DNA of 64,000 nt, from assembly GCA_022826945.1 (NCBI GenBank), contig JAJDTY010000073.1, forward strand, positions 310,001 to 374,000. The letters are read 5' to 3'. Made by a program: the position numbers and the translations under genes. This stretch comes from Candidatus Binatia bacterium (lineage in GTDB: Bacteria; Desulfobacterota; Binatia; Bin18). Position 1 is the stretch's first letter; every line of letters starts with the position of its first letter. Below the pieces are notes generated by a model that saw only the letters and a list, made by a program, of their open reading frames with translations, was not told the DNA's origin and made no database searches. Shown here piece by piece: positions 34,020-42,094 of this stretch.

Positions 34020-34646
34020 ATGCGGATGATTTTAGTCGGGCCACCGGGGGCGGGCAAAGGGACGCAGGCCGTCCATCTCGTTGAACGGTTCAAGATTTCT
34101 CATATCTCAACCGGTGATATGCTCCGCGCGGCGGTCAGTGAAGGGACCGAGTTAGGCAAACAGGCGGACGGCTATATGAAGGCCGGTGGATTGGTGCCGG
34201 ATGACCTCGTCATCGCGATGGTGATAGAACGGATTGGAAAACCTGACTGTGCAAAGGGATTTATGTTGGACGGCTTTCCACGGACCCGACCCCAGGCTGA
34301 GGCCCTGGATGTCGAACTGCAGAAGGCCGGGGTTGCCCTGGATGTCGTGCTGCAAATTGAAGTCCCGGACGATTTGATTGTCGAACGCATTACCGGGCGA
34401 CGCCTGGATCCCGATACGGGCGATATTTACCATATGAAATTCAAACCGCCGCCGGCAGATATTGCCGGCCGGGTGATGCAGCGCAAGGATGACACCGAAG
34501 AGGCCTGCCGAGCCAGGCTCGAAAAATACCACTCGGAAACGGCTCCAATTATCCCTTTTTATGCGGCCCAAGGAACGCTGAAACGGGTGGATGGTAACGC
34601 CGCCCCGGACGAAGTCAGCCGGCGTATTGAGCAAGTGCTGGGTTAG
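34020..34646 (+). CDS. adk: Adenylate kinase
   Basis: The product is 208 residues from the ATG at 34020 (a TTG three codons earlier is possible). The P-loop GPPGAGKGTQA, the AMP-binding ISTGDMLRAAV and FMLDGFPRTRPQAEALD, and a long LID segment (GRRLDPDTGDIYHMKFKPPP) are all present. The LID has no zinc cysteines. It equilibrates ATP, ADP and AMP. Unusually it is not near ribosomal genes. The gene ends 18 bases before a large palindrome. Confidence 0.97.
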   Translation: MRMILVGPPGAGKGTQAVHLVERFKISHISTGDMLRAAVSEGTELGKQADGYMKAGGLVPDDLVIAMVIERIGKPDCAKGFMLDGFPRTRPQAEALDVELQKAGVALDVVLQIEVPDDLIVERITGRRLDPDTGDIYHMKFKPPPADIAGRVMQRKDDTEEACRARLEKYHSETAPIIPFYAAQGTLKRVDGNAAPDEVSRRIEQVLG

Positions 34647-34664
34647 AAGCTTGGACGTATACTA

Positions 34665-34696
34665 ACGGAGGGGCACTGCATGCAGTGCCCCTCCGT
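34665..34696. terminator. 32-base perfect palindrome between convergent genes
   Basis: ACGGAGGGGCACTGCA and its exact reverse complement follow one another without a gap, between the adk stop and the 3' end of the PQQ dehydrogenase gene. As RNA it forms a very stable stem (14 bp with a 4-base loop) on either strand and most likely terminates both transcripts. No T-run follows, so termination strength is uncertain. Confidence 0.65.
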
Positions 34697-34722
34697 CTCA
34701 GACCGATATCGGCATTGCGCTT

Positions 34723-36408
34723 TTACGGCAGAGCAAATACCGCAACGGCGCTCCCCGGTGTGGTATGGGGATATTTCCCTACGATGTCCACGACCAAGCC
34801 TCCGGCGCCACTGGGAACGGCAACGTATTGTTTGTCCCCAACTTTGTATGAGATCGGTTGTCCCCGAACCGCGGACCCGGTCTGAAACTTCCATAAGACT
34901 TCGCCCGTTGCATCATCCAAGGCAAGCGCGAACCCCTTTTGGTTGCCCGTAAAGACGAGTCCGCCGGCTGTGGCGAGCGCCCCCCCCACCATCGGCCACT
35001 CGTCCTTATAGCGCCACTTCACCTCGCCGGTGGTTGGGTCTATGGCCGTGACGTGGCCGTAGGCCGTGCCGAGGTCGCCCTGCGTTTGTCCAGGCCCTCC
35101 GCCCCAGAAGGGGATACCCTTAATGAAAATGGATCTAGCCTTTTCCATTTTACCGCAACTCTCGATCGTCGGGACGAAGATGAGGTTGGCCAGCGGACTG
35201 TAGGCCGCGGCATACGAGCCGTTTTGTCCCCCTACGTTCCCAGGACAGATAAGTTCGGGATTGCCTCCCTCCATCGGCACATACTGAGGGTCAACAATCG
35301 GACGGCCATTTTCGTCCAGCCCTTCCGCCCAGTTGAGTTGCTCAACATACTGAGAGCCGTGCAGGAACTTCCCATCCCCACGATTCAGGACATACATATA
35401 TCCGTTCCGATTGGGCTGGGCTAAGGCTTTCACAGACTCCCCGCTGCGCGTGACGTCGAGCAGAAACATGCCCGTGTTGCCATCATAGTCCCAGACGTCG
35501 TGCGGGGTGAATTGGAAATACCACTTGATCTCACCGCTGTCCGGGTCAAGGGCTAACGCCGAGTTCGTATAGAGATTATCGCCCTCACGTCCGTCACCGT
35601 TCCAGTCGGGGGCTGGGTTGCCCGTCGCCCAGTACACCAAGTCAAGGTCCGCATCATACGAGCCAGTCACCCAGGCCGGACCGCCGCCCTGTTTATACGA
35701 ATCACCGGCCCAGGTCTCGACACCGGGCTCTCCTTCGTCAGGCACAGTATAACGGCGCCACTTACGCTCCCCGGTCTCAAGATCATAGGCATCGATATAC
35801 CCGCGGATACCATATTCACCGCCCGCAATACCAACAATGACGTTATCTCGAACAATCAGGGGGGCCAGGGTAAAGCTGAAGCCACCCGCATAGTCGTCAG
35901 CTTTAGTGTTCCACACAACCGCGCCGGTTTTTCTGTCGAGCGCGACAACACGCGCATCCAGGGTGGCCATAATGACCTTATCTCCAGCCAGTGCCACACC
36001 CCGATTGCCCGGTCCGCAGCAAATTCGCATATCGTCCGGCAATTCATGATCATACTTCCAGAGCGGTTTGCCCGTTGCAGCGTCTAAGGCAAACAGTTTG
36101 TTGTAGGCCGCAGTTAGATACATGACGCCATCGGCAACCACCGGCGATGCTTGCATTTGTGCCGGCACACCGGTTTGGAATATCCAGTCGGCCTGAAGTT
36201 TTTTGACGTTTCCGCGGTCAATATCCTTTAGTGGACTGAACCGCCAGCCGGCGTAATTCCCGCCGTACATCAACCAGTCATTGGCCGGCTCCTGGAGCAG
36301 GCGCTCCTGCGTCACCGGCTGAAGCGCGTCGGCGTAAAGCGCGCCGGGAGAGAGAAACATGAGAGAGACTGTTATTGCTAAAAATCTGCACGACCAGGAA
36401 CCTCGCAT
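34723..36408 (-). CDS. PQQ-dependent alcohol dehydrogenase, lanthanide type
   Basis: The product is 561 residues from the ATG at 36408 (GGAGG 9 bases upstream), with a signal peptide (FLAITVSLMFLSPGALYADA). The eight-bladed propeller motifs are clear: the vicinal cysteine pair C130-C131 (RICCGPGNRG), the Glu ligand E198 in GGEYGIRG, the Asn ligand N264 in TGNPAPDWN, and the catalytic Asp307. Asp309 lies two residues on (HDVWDYDGN), the extra Asp that marks lanthanide-dependent enzymes such as XoxF and ExaF; calcium-dependent MxaF has Ala there. There is no C-terminal cytochrome c domain (no CxxCH), so an external acceptor is needed, and the cupredoxin encoded just upstream is a candidate. As the last gene of the monooxygenase operon, it likely oxidises the alcohol that enzyme makes, in the periplasm. 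Confidence 0.93.
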   Translation of the reverse strand: MRGSWSCRFLAITVSLMFLSPGALYADALQPVTQERLLQEPANDWLMYGGNYAGWRFSPLKDIDRGNVKKLQADWIFQTGVPAQMQASPVVADGVMYLTAAYNKLFALDAATGKPLWKYDHELPDDMRICCGPGNRGVALAGDKVIMATLDARVVALDRKTGAVVWNTKADDYAGGFSFTLAPLIVRDNVIVGIAGGEYGIRGYIDAYDLETGERKWRRYTVPDEGEPGVETWAGDSYKQGGGPAWVTGSYDADLDLVYWATGNPAPDWNGDGREGDNLYTNSALALDPDSGEIKWYFQFTPHDVWDYDGNTGMFLLDVTRSGESVKALAQPNRNGYMYVLNRGDGKFLHGSQYVEQLNWAEGLDENGRPIVDPQYVPMEGGNPELICPGNVGGQNGSYAAAYSPLANLIFVPTIESCGKMEKARSIFIKGIPFWGGGPGQTQGDLGTAYGHVTAIDPTTGEVKWRYKDEWPMVGGALATAGGLVFTGNQKGFALALDDATGEVLWKFQTGSAVRGQPISYKVGDKQYVAVPSGAGGLVVDIVGKYPHTTPGSAVAVFALP

Positions 36409-36513
36409 GAGTAATGCCTCCTCAGAGTAATTGCCAATCGAAAAATGTGGTCGAACCCTACTGATTTTTATACCAGAGGTCAAGAAAGTGGACACGGCAT
36501 ACGCCCTGGACTC

Positions 36514-37242
36514 TTAGGCAAAGAGGCGCAATCTTCTCCCCGCGAAGAGCGCCCCGGCAATACCGAGCAGCACGAGCGCTCCGTGCGTCCAGCCGTTCCA
36601 GACGCGCACATACGGGTCCCGCAGACGCGGTCCGGTTATGCCGGGAATACTGGGGAGATCCCCATCTCCGGCACCAACTTTGAGCTGCGCCTTCATGCCC
36701 TTTTCCATATGCTGAGAAACGTCACAGTGCACCAGATAGGTCTTGTCTCCGGGTGGGAGAATAAAAGTGCCGGTCCGCTGTCCTTTACCCGCCACCTCAA
36801 GCGTGAACATACCCATGGGATAGATATAGCGCGGCAGGCCGTGCAGCATCCACTGGTGACGAACGGTGTCCGTATTGATGAGCGTTACCGTGAGTTTCGT
36901 ACATGGCGCAAAATTCCATTCGTTTCGATCATACGCAAACATCGTTCCCGGCTGGGCAAATTCTTTACCGGCACGAACAGTGATCTCGCGTTCACCAGAG
37001 AGGCGAGGACAGCCCCGGGGGAGTTGGTCCGTATTTTCATTCATCACCATACCCGCAGTGTCGAGTTGCATCCCATGATGCGCATGATGATGGTGAGACT
37101 CGTGCTCCTGAGTCGAGCCAACCTCGATTGATAACAAGACGGACAAGGTGCACACGATCAGTGTAGAGACCGTTCTCCGGGATTGCCCTCCCCGGAACAC
37201 CTCTGCCCCCTTCTGACTATTTTTCCTCAGAAAAAATCCCAT
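36514..37242 (-). CDS. Membrane-bound cupredoxin with His-rich N-terminus
   Basis: The product is 242 residues from the ATG at 37242 (GGAA 6 bases upstream; a TTG four codons earlier is possible). Order: signal peptide or anchor (residues 24-45), a His-rich stretch EHESHHHHAHHGM (about 46-58), a cupredoxin domain (about 78-190), and a C-terminal membrane helix (about 219-236). Candidate type 1 copper ligands are His129 (VRHQWMLHG), Cys173, His178 and Met183 (HCDVSQHMEKGM). It would be a blue copper electron carrier on the outer face of the inner membrane. It starts 14 bases after the multicopper oxidase stop and ends 105 bases before the PQQ dehydrogenase. Confidence 0.85.
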   Translation of the reverse strand: MGFFLRKNSQKGAEVFRGGQSRRTVSTLIVCTLSVLLSIEVGSTQEHESHHHHAHHGMQLDTAGMVMNENTDQLPRGCPRLSGEREITVRAGKEFAQPGTMFAYDRNEWNFAPCTKLTVTLINTDTVRHQWMLHGLPRYIYPMGMFTLEVAGKGQRTGTFILPPGDKTYLVHCDVSQHMEKGMKAQLKVGAGDGDLPSIPGITGPRLRDPYVRVWNGWTHGALVLLGIAGALFAGRRLRLFA

Positions 37243-37256
37243 CGAAGATTCCAATC

Positions 37257-38951
37257 TTACCGGTATCGAACCAGTCGTTTACTCAAAGCGAAGACCGCAC
37301 CGATAAGGAGACCGATACCTATCCCAAGTATAAGGGCATAACTCAAGGGCAGGGAACGAGCGCTGGCCTCCCCAAGCAGACCGAAGTCTTTCAGTCCGGC
37401 CCAGATGGGAAGCTTTTTTTGATAATATCCCTTAGTAAAAAACGGCGCCCAGTCCATCCCCTGCGTTTTCGGCTGACCGGATGTGTCCAAATAGTCCTGG
37501 TAGACAATAGCACTAATATTTCCACCAGGGTTGATCCCGTCAGTAGTGATAGCTTTTTCCTTGTGATCGTGGAGCAGCCAGACGCCTGGCCCATAATTAT
37601 GCAGGCCGTCATTAGTAGTATTGAGAAGAAGATCCACCCGTTGAGCCGGACTAATCCAGACCACGTCGCGAGTGATTTGCGCAGCCGGATTATGTTCGAC
37701 ACCATCATAATGCGTCAGCGTGACTTTATGCCCATGCGTATGCAGAGAAATGCCTTCTGCTCCGCCGTTCAGCACACGCAGTTTGACGTGTTCATTCGGA
37801 GCAACAACAATCAGCGACTCACGGGTCGTGTAGGGAAAGGAGCGGCCATTGAGCAAGAAATAGTCAGGGTCTTGATCTGTAATATCATAGCGGCGATTAG
37901 TCGCTTCGGCGATTAATCGCGGATCACCCGCGGTCTGAATAATATTATTCAACGCCGAGTCAATGTCCTGGTAGTGCAGATCGAACTCCCGGTCATAGGA
38001 CTCTCTGACTGCGGCAGAGGCAGCGCGCACCCGGCCAGCTCCGATATTGAGCGTTTGGAGCCAGTTATTCGGCCGGTTGTCCTCAACCACAAACATCCCC
38101 TGGAGCCCCATCAGAATGTGGATATGCGGCTGGACATGACAATGATAAAACATCGTACCCGTTTGACGTGGGGTCATTTCATAGGTGCGACTCTCCCCTG
38201 GTGAGACCGGCATTTCGCTCGCAATCGGCACTCCATCATTTCCCTCGCCAGTGACGTCAACAAAGGGATGGTCAACTCCGTGGAAGTGTATGGTGTGCGG
38301 CAGATAGTGCGTATTCTCCAGGGTTACCCGGAGCGTATCCCCTTGCTCTACACGAATCACCGGAGACGGGGCTCGCAAGGTCGGATGTGCCCACTCGCTC
38401 TCAAAATTTTCAGTCGCCATGCCGCGCGATTTTGGCGCAAATACCCACAGCCCCGGCTGGACACCCGGCGCAATGGCGTAGGCGGGAAACGGTGCAGGAT
38501 CATCCGGCGAGTGCCCATTCAGTTCTACAACTTCAAGCCGGATATGAATCTCGTCAGGATCACCATCCCCGTCTCTGTCGTTCTCTTTCACCACGGTATT
38601 GGGTGTCAGCCGGGTCTCCATAAGGGTGTGCAGACCAATATTATTCGTTCCTTTGACGAAGGCCGCAATTTCTGCCGGATTGTCCGGCTCACACACGGGT
38701 GAGGCTTCTATGGCAACATCTTCAAGAGTCTGAGATTCCCGCCAGTCTGCATGTCTATCCAGACAGAACGGCTCCACACTGACAGGATTTATTTGACGGC
38801 TGGGAGGCGGCTCCTGGTAGGACTCTTCACCAAGATATTGATATGCAATGTCTTGTACTGGACGGGGAAGCCAGGCACGCGGTACGAGAAAAAGCGTACC
38901 AATAGCAAGCACACCAAGCAAAAAGAAGAAGAGCAGACCGCGGAGCCACAT
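37257..38951 (-). CDS. Membrane-anchored multicopper oxidase
   Basis: The product is 564 residues with an N-terminal helix (residues 5-24) and a C-terminal helix (537-556), both membrane anchors. Copper motifs: HTIHFHG (H219, H222, H224), YHCHVQPHIHILMG (H270, C271, H272, H276, H278, M281), SLHTHGHKV (H404, H406, H408) and LLHDH (H461, H463). The Cys-bearing type 1-like motif lies in the first cupredoxin domain rather than at the C-terminus as in three-domain laccases. A calcium-loop-like DRDGDGDPDE lies at 125-134. It may reoxidise the neighbouring cupredoxin, or oxidise Cu(I); the reaction is not shown by sequence. It lies 58 bases after the small His-start protein gene, in the monooxygenase operon. 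Confidence 0.88.
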   Translation of the reverse strand: MWLRGLLFFFLLGVLAIGTLFLVPRAWLPRPVQDIAYQYLGEESYQEPPPSRQINPVSVEPFCLDRHADWRESQTLEDVAIEASPVCEPDNPAEIAAFVKGTNNIGLHTLMETRLTPNTVVKENDRDGDGDPDEIHIRLEVVELNGHSPDDPAPFPAYAIAPGVQPGLWVFAPKSRGMATENFESEWAHPTLRAPSPVIRVEQGDTLRVTLENTHYLPHTIHFHGVDHPFVDVTGEGNDGVPIASEMPVSPGESRTYEMTPRQTGTMFYHCHVQPHIHILMGLQGMFVVEDNRPNNWLQTLNIGAGRVRAASAAVRESYDREFDLHYQDIDSALNNIIQTAGDPRLIAEATNRRYDITDQDPDYFLLNGRSFPYTTRESLIVVAPNEHVKLRVLNGGAEGISLHTHGHKVTLTHYDGVEHNPAAQITRDVVWISPAQRVDLLLNTTNDGLHNYGPGVWLLHDHKEKAITTDGINPGGNISAIVYQDYLDTSGQPKTQGMDWAPFFTKGYYQKKLPIWAGLKDFGLLGEASARSLPLSYALILGIGIGLLIGAVFALSKRLVRYR

Positions 38952-39009
38952 CGTTCAACATGTACTGTGAACAGGGCGTTCGGGAAAGGGGGGCTGTCCG
39001 TTTCAACTG

Positions 39010-39564
39010 CTATCCCTTGAGCAGGGGCGAAGCCTTTTTCACAGGAAACGGCGGCCAACCGAGTTTGCCACCAACGACGTAATACCCCACGCCACAACCA
39101 ATAAGCAGGCCCGCGATCAAGACCAGCGTGGTATTTGAGAGTGAAGCGACGCGAATTGGAAACCGCACCGCCCCATCAACCCCATCAACTGTCATCAGGG
39201 CCGTATATTGTCCAGGCGTGTCAAAATTGACTTCGGCATTCACCACGCCGCTAGGGTATACCCGCGGCGGGATGTCAAGTAACAGTCGCGGTTCAGCAGT
39301 ATTGGTTTCCTCAATAATGCGAACCGCGGCCGATTTCTTGCGCAGTTCAGGATCAATCAGATCAAAAACGAGAATTGCACTCCCAGTCTGGGGAACGCTC
39401 CGGCAGAATTCCTCGGTGGCATACTCCTGCGGTTGGTAGGCAGAAAAATGGACCAGATAGACGCCTGCACGCTCTATGCAGGGGTCCAGGTCCATAGCCA
39501 CCCCCCCATGTCCCCAAGCTCCTATTGGGACGAGGAGCATGGGAACAAGGAGGAACAGTTTCAC
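39010..39564 (-). CDS. Small secreted membrane protein with predicted N-terminal His (copy 2 of a pair)
   Basis: The product is 184 residues from GTG 39564. The signal peptide ends ...PIGAWG, with cleavage predicted before His19, so the mature protein would begin HGGVAMDLDPC. Cys29, His39 and Cys54 follow with the spacing C-x9-H-x14-C, then a beta-rich domain and a C-terminal membrane helix near residues 144-165 (VLIAGLLIGCGVGYYVV). The homologue at 42994-43566, at the other end of pmoCAB, has the same spacing. An N-terminal His plus an internal His is the arrangement of copper 'histidine brace' proteins, so copper delivery to the monooxygenase is my inference. I do not recognise a named family; it lacks the Met/Cys-rich motif of PmoD. 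Confidence 0.8.
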   Translation of the reverse strand: MKLFLLVPMLLVPIGAWGHGGVAMDLDPCIERAGVYLVHFSAYQPQEYATEEFCRSVPQTGSAILVFDLIDPELRKKSAAVRIIEETNTAEPRLLLDIPPRVYPSGVVNAEVNFDTPGQYTALMTVDGVDGAVRFPIRVASLSNTTLVLIAGLLIGCGVGYYVVGGKLGWPPFPVKKASPLLKG

Positions 39565-39583
39565 AGCGCTGTCCAGTTGCGCT

Positions 39584-39613
39584 CCAGAGCGAGCCGCATG
39601 CTTCCCGCTCTGG
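39584..39613 (-). repeat. Hairpin just after pmoB
   Basis: CCAGAGCG (39584-39591) and CGCTCTGG (39606-39613) form a perfect 8-bp stem with a 14-base loop. It begins 3 bases after the pmoB stop in the direction of transcription and 20 bases before the next start. It may stabilise the upstream pmoCAB mRNA or partly attenuate transcription into the oxidase and dehydrogenase genes. Confidence 0.5.
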
Positions 39614-39616
39614 CCC

Positions 39617-40873
39617 TTATGGCAGATAGGTTGAACGAAACTGAGTTGGAACTACATTTGAACGGACCGTCACCAACTCATGACCATCGTTCCCATTCTC
39701 AAAGCGTAAGACTGCACCAATAAACTGCTGCGGCGCTTGCGTCGGGATGAGGCGTTCCGTCCCGAAAATCTGGCTTGAAACGGTCAGGGTCAGCTCTTTT
39801 GTTTCATCCGGAGCAATCGGTCCATCCGGCTGTACTTCGAGGCGACCAACAAAATCACGCGGACCGGCCTTGGCTTGCTCGGCTTCCGGTCCGTTCACAA
39901 AGGTCGCCATTGCTATAGTCAGTTGCTTGAGTTCGATGTCACTCTCGATAACATTCGTCACCTGGACCTTCATCTCAAGCGTTTCACTCGCTTCGTCATA
40001 TGTCGCCCCGCTGGCCTGAGCCTCGGCCATCTTCTCACCGGAAGAAATGAATTCCGGTGTAAACCAGTCCGTTTGCTGCGGCCACCGAACCGGCGCATTT
40101 GACGTGGCATATGTCCAACCGACAACCAGCATTACCAGGGTCACGCCCACGATGACATTCATCCACATATGGTCACGGGGCGTGATGAGACCGATATCGG
40201 GAGCATCGTCGTTCACCGGAAGCTGGACGGTGACGGCAAGATTAGTCACCGTTCTTTTATTCGTCGTCCAATACAGTATCCAGGCGACCCCCAGGACAAA
40301 CCCGGCAAACGACCACCACCAGACAAATGCGCCGCCATACGTGCTGAGTTCAATCGTCTCACCGGACAGCAGGGTGAGCGGGAAGGAGAACGGCTCCGCG
40401 CTGGGTTTGACGGTCACCCATTCGCCAGGTCCAATCAGGGTCCCAGTCCCGTATACGGCGATCCCAGGATGTACATGCCAGTCCCCAGGCTCTTTGCCAA
40501 CAAGCTCCATTTCAAACTCGTAAATTCCTCCCTTTTGGGCAAAGAACGATCCGATCGCAGCCGTTCCGTTGACAAAACGCTCTTTGAGCACAAAGACCGG
40601 CCCGGGGACGACCGGCATAATAGAAGCGATTTCCGGCGTTTCTAGCGTATGTGGCCAGGTCTCGAGAATCTTGACCGACCCCGTAACCTTGACCGGCTCT
40701 CCAACCTCAATTTCAGTCGGCGACACACTGACGTTGAAGAAAGCCGTGGTCATGTTTTTCAAGAACGGCTCGTCGGCAGCCTCACCGTGGGCAAAAGCGT
40801 TTGGCGTATTGGCAACGATAGCGGCCAGTACGAATAACACGCCAACACTGCCAAGCACGAATCGCTTACCCAT
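39617..40873 (-). CDS. pmoB: Copper membrane monooxygenase subunit B (PmoB/AmoB family)
   Basis: The product is 418 residues, close to methanotroph PmoB. The signal peptide ends NAFA and the mature N-terminus is His29 (HGEAADE), matching His33 of Methylococcus PmoB. The other two CuB ligands are H133 and H135 in GDWHVHPGIAVYGTG, matching His137/139. Order: N-terminal cupredoxin, two membrane helices (about 190-207 and 241-258), C-terminal cupredoxin. With PmoA and PmoC it forms the membrane enzyme that hydroxylates methane, short alkanes or ammonia; the substrate is not decided. Its start overlaps the preceding small gene by 8 bases, with AGGAGGG 8 bases upstream. Confidence 0.95.
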   Translation of the reverse strand: MGKRFVLGSVGVLFVLAAIVANTPNAFAHGEAADEPFLKNMTTAFFNVSVSPTEIEVGEPVKVTGSVKILETWPHTLETPEIASIMPVVPGPVFVLKERFVNGTAAIGSFFAQKGGIYEFEMELVGKEPGDWHVHPGIAVYGTGTLIGPGEWVTVKPSAEPFSFPLTLLSGETIELSTYGGAFVWWWSFAGFVLGVAWILYWTTNKRTVTNLAVTVQLPVNDDAPDIGLITPRDHMWMNVIVGVTLVMLVVGWTYATSNAPVRWPQQTDWFTPEFISSGEKMAEAQASGATYDEASETLEMKVQVTNVIESDIELKQLTIAMATFVNGPEAEQAKAGPRDFVGRLEVQPDGPIAPDETKELTLTVSSQIFGTERLIPTQAPQQFIGAVLRFENGNDGHELVTVRSNVVPTQFRSTYLP

Positions 40874-41207
40874 CGGCCACCCTCCTGGTTTCAGGCTGCT
40901 CGTCTGGGAGTTGGGGCTTGGTTTCTATGACACGCAATCGGGGCTTGCGCTTAATGCGAATGACCGGACCCGTTTCCGGCAACCCGCGTCCGTCCGTCTC
41001 TGTACTCTTCGATGCTGGCCACAAAACCACCAGCCAATAACACACAAAGGCTAAGATGCTTGCGGTAATGACGGGCGGGGCTATTTCAGAGATATTCATA
41101 CCGTGCGCATACACGGGGGAAGGAAACAGAGACAGGCCGGCAAGAAGAGCCATGAGCACAGAGCAGACTCTTCCGTATCGGGCGGGCTGCTGAGGTTCGA
41201 AAGACAT
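40866..41207 (-). CDS. Small secreted one-helix protein between pmoA and pmoB, predicted N-terminal His
   Basis: The product is 113 residues from the ATG at 41207 (GAGGTG about 5 bases upstream; an ATG four codons earlier is possible). The signal peptide ends PVYA, so the mature protein would begin HGMNISEIAPP with His35, the same start pattern as PmoB (HGE). One membrane helix (about residues 43-63) and a basic, Pro-rich 50-residue tail follow. Known pmoCAB, amoCAB and hmoCAB operons normally have nothing between A and B. It starts 19 bases after pmoA and overlaps pmoB by 8 bases, so it is likely made in step with the enzyme. It may be an extra subunit or a copper chaperone; no family recognised. 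Confidence 0.8.
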   Translation of the reverse strand: MSFEPQQPARYGRVCSVLMALLAGLSLFPSPVYAHGMNISEIAPPVITASILAFVCYWLVVLWPASKSTETDGRGLPETGPVIRIKRKPRLRVIETKPQLPDEQPETRRVADG

Positions 41208-41226
41208 ACCGCACCTCATATTTGTC

Positions 41227-42030
41227 TCACACCGTTTTCAGATAGCGCCGAATCGGCCACACGGCCAGATACCGGCCAATAAACTGACCGATCCAGTAGC
41301 CAACAAAAGCCGCCGTTCCGGCAAAGGCCAGCGAAACGTATTGCGTCTCACCCAGGAAACTCCGCAACGCGCCGCGTTCGATCAGCCGGAGGTATTCCGG
41401 GGTTTGAGAGCGGATATAGGCAATGCCCTGAACATCAGCAACCGTCACCACATGATCCATAAAATAGGCCGGTTGGAGAAAGGCAGCTAAGGGGACGTAA
41501 TTATAGGCCCACACCGCGATCGCCCACACGTGGGCACCGATCAGCGAAGTAAGGATAAAACTCTTGGTTTTCATTAAGGTCCAGTCCATCAATATCCCGG
41601 CGCAAACGACGGAGGCAGGCCACACGAAGTTCATAGGGTAGGTCGCTGCGAGGTCCCACTGGAAATACCGCCCAACCCAGGCCGCAAAAAACAAGCAACA
41701 CGCGGTGTAGGTCGCACCAGTCGGAAAGCGCCAAGCCGTCCACTGGATGTATTGCAGCGTCGAGGGAATAATGATCGTGGCAAAGGCCGTGACCACCGGC
41801 CACCACTGCGGGTCTTTCCAATCTGTCCAGAAATCCCAGTCACCGGCAAATAACTGCTTCGTGATATCAGCGGCACCTGCTACCACGAAAACTGCCGTGG
41901 TCCAAAAGACAAGATCCCACTTCCAATCAACCCACTTATATTTCTTGTTGAGCAGTTCTTTGAGTTCGAGCCGCCGTTGCCGTTCCGCTGCATCTGCGAT
42001 GTCGGTTACGGTTGTAGTTTCCGTCGCCAT
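41227..42030 (-). CDS. pmoA: Copper membrane monooxygenase subunit A (PmoA/AmoA family)
   Basis: The product is 267 residues from the ATG at 42030 (AGGAAG 7 bases upstream). Seven or so membrane helices are predicted. The family signature GDWDFWTDWKD is at residues 63-73, and ADVQGIAYIRSQTPEYLRLIERGALRSF matches the conserved C-terminal region of PmoA. Two features differ from classical PmoA: the His pair just before GDWDFW in Methylococcus is replaced (AADITKQLFA), and the GKDVAP segment after 'RSF' is replaced by LGETQYVS. This points to a divergent monooxygenase clade rather than a proteobacterial methanotroph or nitrifier. It forms the membrane core with PmoC. Confidence 0.95.
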   Translation of the reverse strand: MATETTTVTDIADAAERQRRLELKELLNKKYKWVDWKWDLVFWTTAVFVVAGAADITKQLFAGDWDFWTDWKDPQWWPVVTAFATIIIPSTLQYIQWTAWRFPTGATYTACCLFFAAWVGRYFQWDLAATYPMNFVWPASVVCAGILMDWTLMKTKSFILTSLIGAHVWAIAVWAYNYVPLAAFLQPAYFMDHVVTVADVQGIAYIRSQTPEYLRLIERGALRSFLGETQYVSLAFAGTAAFVGYWIGQFIGRYLAVWPIRRYLKTV

Positions 42031-42094
42031 GCGCACTTCCTCTCTGCACGAGGATTTTCGATCCGTTTATCGACCAAGCCCCACACCGCCGTTA

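Noticed and set aside
34723-36408. MxaF-type calcium methanol dehydrogenase
   Set aside because: Asp309 occupies the position that is Ala in MxaF, and no mxaI or mxaG genes accompany it.
39010-39564. PmoD/AmoD assignment for the His-start membrane proteins
   Set aside because: The Met/Cys-rich copper motif of PmoD is absent, and the C-x9-H-x14-C layout is different.
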